Below are positions 41,888 to 46,683 of a stretch of 46,683 nt of DNA, piece after piece (within the stretch, counting starts at the first letter, position 1; each line of letters begins with the position of its first letter). This stretch comes from Saprospiraceae bacterium (GTDB lineage Bacteria > Bacteroidota > Bacteroidia > Chitinophagales > Saprospiraceae). Where the stretch lies: assembly GCA_020627825.1 (NCBI GenBank), contig JAHDGD010000012.1, positions 1 through 46,683 of the forward strand, in the 5' to 3' direction. Position numbers and translations under genes: made by a program. The notes under the pieces were generated by a model that had not been told where the DNA came from, made no database searches, and saw only the letters and a program-made list of their open reading frames with translations.

Positions 41888-42691
41888 TTAATTGACATCG
41901 GCTTCTAGTCGATAATTGGCGGTTAGCACTTCAATTTTTCGAGCACGGGGTTTACCTTTTACAGCTTTTTGAGCAGACAGTGGTTTTTCAAAACGGATGG
42001 TATGCCATCCATTAGCTTCAGCATACTTCGATAAAATTTCAGAAGGATATGAACTCAAGAGAAATTTTCCCTTTGCCTCAGAGAGGCAGTCAAGAAGTCT
42101 TTTGTAATCTGCCTCAGAGTATCCATCATAGTGTCCTTGATTAGAATCTATATAGGGCGGATCGACATAGTGAAATGCATCTTGGGCATCTCTGCTTTGA
42201 ATTACTCGGCACGCATCCACATTTTCAATTTGTGTGTTTTCCAATCGTTTATAAACAGACTCATCAAATAAGATTTTCTTGTTCTGAAATGCTTTTACTC
42301 TCTTAGAATATTTATCATACCCCCAAGAACCAATCTGACATGAAAATCCCATATTCGTTCCCACATAGAATGCCCAAGCTTGTTGTAATTTGTTAAACAA
42401 ATGAGGCATTCTATAAATGGTAAGTGCAACGGTATAGGTTGCTCTGGAGAATAGGGTGCTTTCAATTTTTGCTTTTAACGAATCAAAATCCGTTTTAACA
42501 ACTTCGTAGAAATTAATAGCGAGGTTGTTGGTGTCATTTATGACTTCTGCCTCTGATGGAGACTTGGCAAAAAAGACAGCGCCCCCGCCAAAGAAGGCTT
42601 CTGTGTAGAGACGGTGTTTAGGTATTAGAGGGAGTATGGCAGAGAGCATATTTAGCTTTCCACCGTAATAGGTGATTGGGGTTTTAGGCAT
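41888..42691 (-). CDS. DNA adenine methylase (D12/Dam class)
   Basis: The 267-residue protein has the D12-class order: ITYYGGKLNMLSAIL, motif I EAFFGGGAVFF (31-41, SAM binding) and motif IV DPPY (177-180). Such enzymes methylate N6 of adenine in short DNA sites. No restriction endonuclease gene lies next to it, so it looks like an orphan methylase that protects the element or marks its DNA. It follows radC by 30 bp on the same strand. Confidence 0.88.
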   Translation of the reverse strand: MPKTPITYYGGKLNMLSAILPLIPKHRLYTEAFFGGGAVFFAKSPSEAEVINDTNNLAINFYEVVKTDFDSLKAKIESTLFSRATYTVALTIYRMPHLFNKLQQAWAFYVGTNMGFSCQIGSWGYDKYSKRVKAFQNKKILFDESVYKRLENTQIENVDACRVIQSRDAQDAFHYVDPPYIDSNQGHYDGYSEADYKRLLDCLSEAKGKFLLSSYPSEILSKYAEANGWHTIRFEKPLSAQKAVKGKPRARKIEVLTANYRLEADVN

Positions 42692-42721
42692 AGGTAGGCA
42701 AGGCCTACAGCTAATAAAAAA

Positions 42722-43192
42722 TCAGAGTAGGTCGTTATCAACGAAGGAGTAATATCCTTCAGAAGTAATAATAAGATGGTCGAGTAATTCTATATCAAGA
42801 AGTTTTAGCGTTGCTTTAAGTTTTCGAGTGAGTTCTCTATCTGAATTTGAAGGTTCTAACTTTCCTGATGGATGGTTGTGTGCAATCAAAATACCAGAGA
42901 CATTACTAAGGAGGGCTAACTGACATATCTCTTTAAAATTTACAGTAACCCCTGTTGTACATCCAGCACCTATTTCACTTACCCCAATTACTTGATTAGC
43001 ATTGGTGGTAAGCAGTACCCAAAAGAATTCTTTATGATCTATTCTATTGGCATCGACATAGTCCCTTAGAATAGCTTCAGCAGTATGAGAATCTTTAATC
43101 TTTCTTGTCTTATCAAATAATGGTCGTTTATAATGAATCTGAACTTCATGGCAAGCTTGTAGTTGAAGCTTGGCTTTTTTTGTTGGTTTCAT
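42722..43192 (-). CDS. radC: RadC-family JAB domain protein
   Basis: The 156-residue protein consists of the RadC JAB/JAMM domain. The motif IAHNHPSGKLEPSNSD gives His105, His107, Ser115 and Asp118 in exact HxHx7Sx2D spacing. The N-terminal helix-hairpin-helix domain of chromosomal RadC is missing, as in many mobile-element versions. RadC-type proteins are common next to conjugation genes; the substrate is unknown. Confidence 0.88.
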   Translation of the reverse strand: MKPTKKAKLQLQACHEVQIHYKRPLFDKTRKIKDSHTAEAILRDYVDANRIDHKEFFWVLLTTNANQVIGVSEIGAGCTTGVTVNFKEICQLALLSNVSGILIAHNHPSGKLEPSNSDRELTRKLKATLKLLDIELLDHLIITSEGYYSFVDNDLL

Positions 43193-43272
43193 AATCTATT
43201 AAGTTAAAGGTGAATCTTTACTTGTAGTATCAGACCAACATTGGGGATGAAAACAGGAGCGTGAATATGTAA

Positions 43273-44514
43273 CTATGTGGAAAAGGAAGTAACGTTAGGC
43301 GAAATGGTAGTTGCAGAAAAGGCTTTGGAAGGAGCACCGTGAATCATTAGTTTTAAATAGATGTCATAGTTGGCAAGATTTACAAAGTCAAAGGCCTTGA
43401 ATTCTGGATGAAATTCTTTTTCCATAAAACGTGCATCGCCTTGTCCTAATCGAAAACAAACCATTGTTCCAACATTCCCTAAAACAGCATCACGAATTTT
43501 ACCATCGAGTTGAGCGATATATTGATGCGCCATAATAAGTCCAAGCTTAAACTTACGAAGCTCGGAGAGCATTTCAACAAGCGATGCCGTAGTGTAATTT
43601 TGAAACTCATCGAGGTAACAGAAAAACACTTCCCTTTTTTCTTCAGGAGTATCAATACGCGAAAAAGCCGATGAGGCGATAGAGGTAAGAAGAAGTGACC
43701 CTAAAATATAGGAAGCATCATTTCCTAGACTTCCCTTTGATAGATTGACCAGTAGTATTTTCTTGTTGTCCATAATTGAGCGAAGTGATATTTGCTCTTT
43801 ATTAGAAACTAAAATTCGCTTTACGGATGGATAGGATAGAATGCCTCCAAGCTTATTGTAGATTGGCACCAAATCATTTTTTGTGTATTGCTTGAATTCT
43901 TTTTCCCAGAAGCGTTTTACATCCTCGTTCTCAATATTAATTAAACAACTGTCACGATATTCTTGGTCTTGGAGTAATTTGAGAATATCGGAAAATGAAC
44001 ATTGCTCTTGGTCGAGTAGTGTAAGTAAGACATTTCTTAAAATGTGAGAAAGCTTAATTCCCCAACTTTGACTTCCCCATAAGTGCTGAAATATTTCTAA
44101 AATGTTTGAGGTTACTAAAGGGCGTTTCTCGAAGGAAACTTTTCTTAAGGGGTTGTAGCCAAGTGATAAATTTGGATTGGTAGCATCTAAATAGATAATG
44201 TCCTTTTGTCTGTGTTTTGGGATTTCAGATTTTACTTTTTGAACAAGGTCTCCGTGAATGTCGATAAGACAAATACCCCTTCCTTGATGTATGTCTTGGG
44301 TTATTTTAGTTTTTAAAAGCGTGGTCTTCCCTGTTCCTGTTTTACCTAGAATATAGAAATGATGAAGTCGGTCTTTTTGAAGAATGCCAAAAACATCTCG
44401 TTGTTCTCTAAAGTTAGTTTTAGCAAAATAACAGATGGAGTTGTTTTGAAGAAATGACACAACATCATTTTCTCGTACCTTTTTAGGTTTGGGAAGGAGT
44501 GGGGTTTTCATCAA
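43273..44514 (-). CDS. HerA/TraG-like ATPase of second element
   Basis: The 413-residue protein has Walker A ILGKTGTGKTTLLK (56-69), Walker B GICLIDIHGDLV, and a later VFFCYLDEFQNYTT and LIMAHQYIAQLDGKIRDAVL with the pattern of DNA-translocating conjugation ATPases. It carries no transmembrane anchor. No relaxase gene accompanies it in this element, so transfer would need other genes. It heads the run radC/dam/unknowns. Confidence 0.8.
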   Translation of the reverse strand: MMKTPLLPKPKKVRENDVVSFLQNNSICYFAKTNFREQRDVFGILQKDRLHHFYILGKTGTGKTTLLKTKITQDIHQGRGICLIDIHGDLVQKVKSEIPKHRQKDIIYLDATNPNLSLGYNPLRKVSFEKRPLVTSNILEIFQHLWGSQSWGIKLSHILRNVLLTLLDQEQCSFSDILKLLQDQEYRDSCLINIENEDVKRFWEKEFKQYTKNDLVPIYNKLGGILSYPSVKRILVSNKEQISLRSIMDNKKILLVNLSKGSLGNDASYILGSLLLTSIASSAFSRIDTPEEKREVFFCYLDEFQNYTTASLVEMLSELRKFKLGLIMAHQYIAQLDGKIRDAVLGNVGTMVCFRLGQGDARFMEKEFHPEFKAFDFVNLANYDIYLKLMIHGAPSKAFSATTISPNVTSFST

Positions 44515-44575
44515 CTAATTTGAACCACTAAGATTAAAAAAATGCATCTTAAGACCTATAAATGAATTCAAAAAG

Positions 44576-44606
44576 AAAAGGATGGACATTATGTTCATCC
44601 TTTTTT
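44576..44606. terminator. Hairpin terminator in 44515-44870 spacer
   Basis: AAAAGGATGGAC pairs with GTTCATCCTTTT (one mismatch) with A and T tracts on both sides. It separates the mobile-element ATPase from the Rhs locus. The rest of the 356-bp spacer shows no convincing gene; one 31-codon plus-strand frame (from 44750) has no support. Confidence 0.7.
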
Positions 44607-44819
44607 AATTAAAATTGTATTTTAAATTATTGTCTTACAATCATTTGCTTTTAAAAACTAATTCATCAACTAATGTGTACCATTACCCGTAGTTTCAGAA
44701 ACTGAACCAAGTCAAAAAATAAATGACTCGCTCGGATTAGATTTGATGAAGTCGTGGGGATTTAAAATGTACAATCCTAATAACTGTGGTTGCTCTTCTA
44801 ATGATGGAACTGCCAATCA

Positions 44820-44851
44820 AAAAAGCAACCCAATACATTGAGTTGCTTTTT
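44820..44851 (-). terminator. Terminator of Rhs-immunity operon
   Basis: AAAAAGCAAC pairs perfectly with GTTGCTTTTT and runs into T on the minus strand 20 bp after the lipoprotein stop. Confidence 0.82.
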
Positions 44852-44870
44852 CATCAATGCTAATTTTAAT

Positions 44871-45332
44871 TTAATATTCTGATCCTTCAGAAATAATTTT
44901 GTTATCAGAATTTACCTCTATTTTATATACTCCATGGTACATTGGATAAGATTGTTTACCAAAACTGTCCCAAGTCTCAGGTTTTGTAATCTTATGTTGT
45001 AAAAATTCTTCTGCATCTGTTACAACTCCATATTTAATATCTAATTGTGGAAAAGATATAGGGTAGTATTTTTCGCCTATAAGTGCACGATACGAAGTGT
45101 TCTTATGATAATAGCTATATCCATCAACTAAAGTAAATGAAGTCGTATTATTTTTTAACTCAATCAAAATACCGTATTCATTCTTTTGATTTTTAGATAT
45201 TTCCTCAGAGAGTAATTGTTCAACTTTAAAAGGAAGTTTGTATGCAATTATATTTGGTTCTAATTCTATGTTCTTTTGAGCTGTACAACTGAATAATAGA
45301 AAAAATAAAAAAGGTACGATTAAGGTTTTCAT
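44871..45332 (-). CDS. Lipoprotein, putative immunity to Rhs tip
   Basis: The 153-residue protein has a lipoprotein signal (MKTLIVPFLFFLLFSC, Cys16). Its mature part is beta-rich (IIAYKLPFKVEQLL; TSFTLVDGYSYYHKNTSYRAL; MYHGVYKIEV). It starts 6 bp after the Rhs stop and a terminator follows it, so it is the only gene co-transcribed downstream, the normal immunity position. An envelope-anchored immunity factor would suit a toxin acting in the periplasm. Role inferred from position. Confidence 0.6.
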   Translation of the reverse strand: MKTLIVPFLFFLLFSCTAQKNIELEPNIIAYKLPFKVEQLLSEEISKNQKNEYGILIELKNNTTSFTLVDGYSYYHKNTSYRALIGEKYYPISFPQLDIKYGVVTDAEEFLQHKITKPETWDSFGKQSYPMYHGVYKIEVNSDNKIISEGSEY

Positions 45333-45338
45333 AATGTT

Positions 45339-46683
45339 TTAGTTGTTAATACCCGCATGTTTTTTTAATGCATCCAAGCCTATATTATTACTATTTGTAG
45401 TTCCTACGTTATTAGTTGGCGTTCCATCAGCCGTTACTCTATGAATAGCGGGACCTGAAGTTGGTGTTGAGCTTGTCCCAGTATATGAATCAACAGCATA
45501 AATAGTAACTCCAAAACCAGTTGCGACAGATTTATCGGCTGCTGAAGTTGTGGGTTGATTTACGAGTCCCGCTGGTGCCTTATTGTGCGTATGAACACCA
45601 CCCAATTGAATTGCTCCATTCGACACTCTTACACCATCAGCATTTGCAGGCGAAGCTTCAAAATCGGCAGTACCATTTGTTCCTGGGGTTCCAATTGTGG
45701 AGGTAACTTCCTGGATATAATTACCATTACTATCTTTTGCAGTAAAGCCTTCACTGTCTTTTGCATAACCCAAATTTAAGCTTAATTGTCTTTCCCCTGA
45801 CTGATCTGCTACAGTTTGATTGTTAATTGTAGAAATATCTGCATCTATCCCAGCTTGATCAATTTGCACGATCGCTCCATTTGATTGTAATTCTGAAGTA
45901 GCTGTAGCAGATGTTGTTCCTCCATTTGCAGTACTAATACTGTTGAAAGTTGATGCATCAATGCTTCTAATATTATTTGTGGCAGCACCGTCCTGACCAA
46001 GTAATTTACCTGTTGCTGAATCTATATAGTAATCTTGTGGTGCCATCCCATCTGGGTCAATAAAATAGATAGGATTGTTAAAAGCATAATTATATGGGCT
46101 ATGTCTTCTCATCTGTTCGGCAAGTGGGTCTATATTCATCCAACGTCCTAAGCTAGCATCATAATTTCTTGCTCCAAAATCATACCATTCTAAACCGAGC
46201 TCTTGGTTTATTTCCTTTCCATTATATCTAAAATTTTGGGCAACGGCATTTCCGTTTGAGGAAACTGTGTTATTGTACCCTTTATGTTCAAGCCCGAAAG
46301 CGTAGAAATTGTTTTCCTCTAAAATTTCAGCTCCTATTCCTGTGGGAGTAATACTCCCATTACCATCTAGGTCTTTGTAAGTAAGACGCACGTTCCCTAA
46401 GTGGTCTACAAAATTATACCCATAGGTGTAGGTGCCTCCTGTTTTCTCCACATAGCCTTCAGGATGGCTAAACATCCCTAAGGTTCCTTGCTCGTAGATA
46501 TACATCCCAGCATATTCCTTGGTAGAAGCGGCTCCTGTGGTAGGAGTGACTACTTTTTTAAGTTTCGCTCCTACAGCATCGTAGGTGTAGTTAATCGTAC
46601 CTTCATCTGTAGTGATGGTGGTAGGTAAGTTTAGGTGGTTGTAGGCTATACTACTTATTCCTTTGTTAAGGTCTTGTGTGAGG
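45339..46683 (-). CDS. Rhs-repeat polymorphic toxin with JAMM-like tip (5' end outside window)
   Basis: The reading frame is open from the stop at 45339 to the window edge, so an ATG at 46505 is only internal. Upstream residues include IAYNHLNLPTTI and INYTYDAVGAKLKKV, standard YD repeats. The core ends with YDFGARNYDASLGRWMNIDP and PYNYAFNNPIYFIDPDGMAP. After this the unique tip (about 150 residues onward, counted from 46505) contains GGVHTHNKAPAG and later TTSAADK: His305, His307, Ser321, Asp324. This resembles a JAMM zinc-peptidase site with a longer loop than the usual seven residues. Cleavage of a target protein is therefore possible but unproven. Confidence 0.82.
   Translation of the reverse strand, partial: LTQDLNKGISSIAYNHLNLPTTITTDEGTINYTYDAVGAKLKKVVTPTTGAASTKEYAGMYIYEQGTLGMFSHPEGYVEKTGGTYTYGYNFVDHLGNVRLTYKDLDGNGSITPTGIGAEILEENNFYAFGLEHKGYNNTVSSNGNAVAQNFRYNGKEINQELGLEWYDFGARNYDASLGRWMNIDPLAEQMRRHSPYNYAFNNPIYFIDPDGMAPQDYYIDSATGKLLGQDGAATNNIRSIDASTFNSISTANGGTTSATATSELQSNGAIVQIDQAGIDADISTINNQTVADQSGERQLSLNLGYAKDSEGFTAKDSNGNYIQEVTSTIGTPGTNGTADFEASPANADGVRVSNGAIQLGGVHTHNKAPAGLVNQPTTSAADKSVATGFGVTIYAVDSYTGTSSTPTSGPAIHRVTADGTPTNNVGTTNSNNIGLDALKKHAGINN

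Noticed and set aside
44750-44845. 31-codon plus-strand frame in the spacer before the Rhs locus
   Set aside because: It ends in the terminator hairpin and has no support beyond an ATG.

Overview
The window looks like a chromosomal segment of a marine flavobacterium (Bacteroidota, Flavobacteriaceae), possibly Dokdonia-like. Evidence: a gldI gliding gene beside a DHH phosphoesterase, a MGS-less 950-residue CarB, an ECF sigma factor coupled to a membrane-anchored beta-barrel gene, TAnnTTTG promoter elements, weak Shine-Dalgarno sequences and the palindrome GCTTTCGCGAAAGC. Genus is an inference; family-level placement is firmer.

Bases 1-13000 are ordinary core genome: the last bases of a 5S rRNA and its terminator, a decayed copy of the same piece, the sigma/beta-barrel pair, a PPIase-gldI-nrnA run, ndk, a small COG2388-like protein, a hydrolase and lytic transglycosylase, a half-size TauE protein, a TPR-like membrane protein, rpmH (L34) and carB. 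A nest of palindromic and hairpin repeats (12.84-13.29 kb) marks the change to accessory DNA.

From 13.4 to 46.7 kb nearly everything is accessory. At the left is an orphan Rhs C-terminal tip with a putative immunity gene; at the right window edge is a larger Rhs gene, open at its 5' end, with a JAMM-like tip and a lipoprotein as likely immunity factor. Between them lie: a RelE/ParE-type toxin-antitoxin pair; a five-gene run built on an ABC-three-component/Lamassu-like set (nuclease-like effector, small middle component, zinc-hook SMC-like ATPase, then two unknown genes); a module of two overlapping tyrosine recombinases, an AAA+ ATPase and a XRE regulator; lipoprotein, metallopeptidase-like and surface-protein cargo; a tightly coupled mobilisation operon (33208 down to 28481: coiled-coil membrane protein, lipoprotein, 47-residue peptide, VirD4-type coupling protein, accessory protein, relaxase split at an A AAA AAG slippery site); a putative small RNA beside that operon; two candidate defence genes; replication/regulatory genes; and a third tyrosine recombinase.

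At 39.77-39.81 kb a 45-bp piece matches the 3' half of a tRNA (anticodon loop to CCA), as left by an integrase using a tRNA anticodon loop. It separates the third recombinase from a second small element (40.0-44.5 kb) carrying its own recombinase, two unknown genes, a Dam-like methylase, RadC and a HerA/TraG-like ATPase. The region therefore looks like stacked mobile elements with defence and toxin cargo inserted in or beside an Rhs locus. Function calls rest on reading motifs by eye; no database search was possible.
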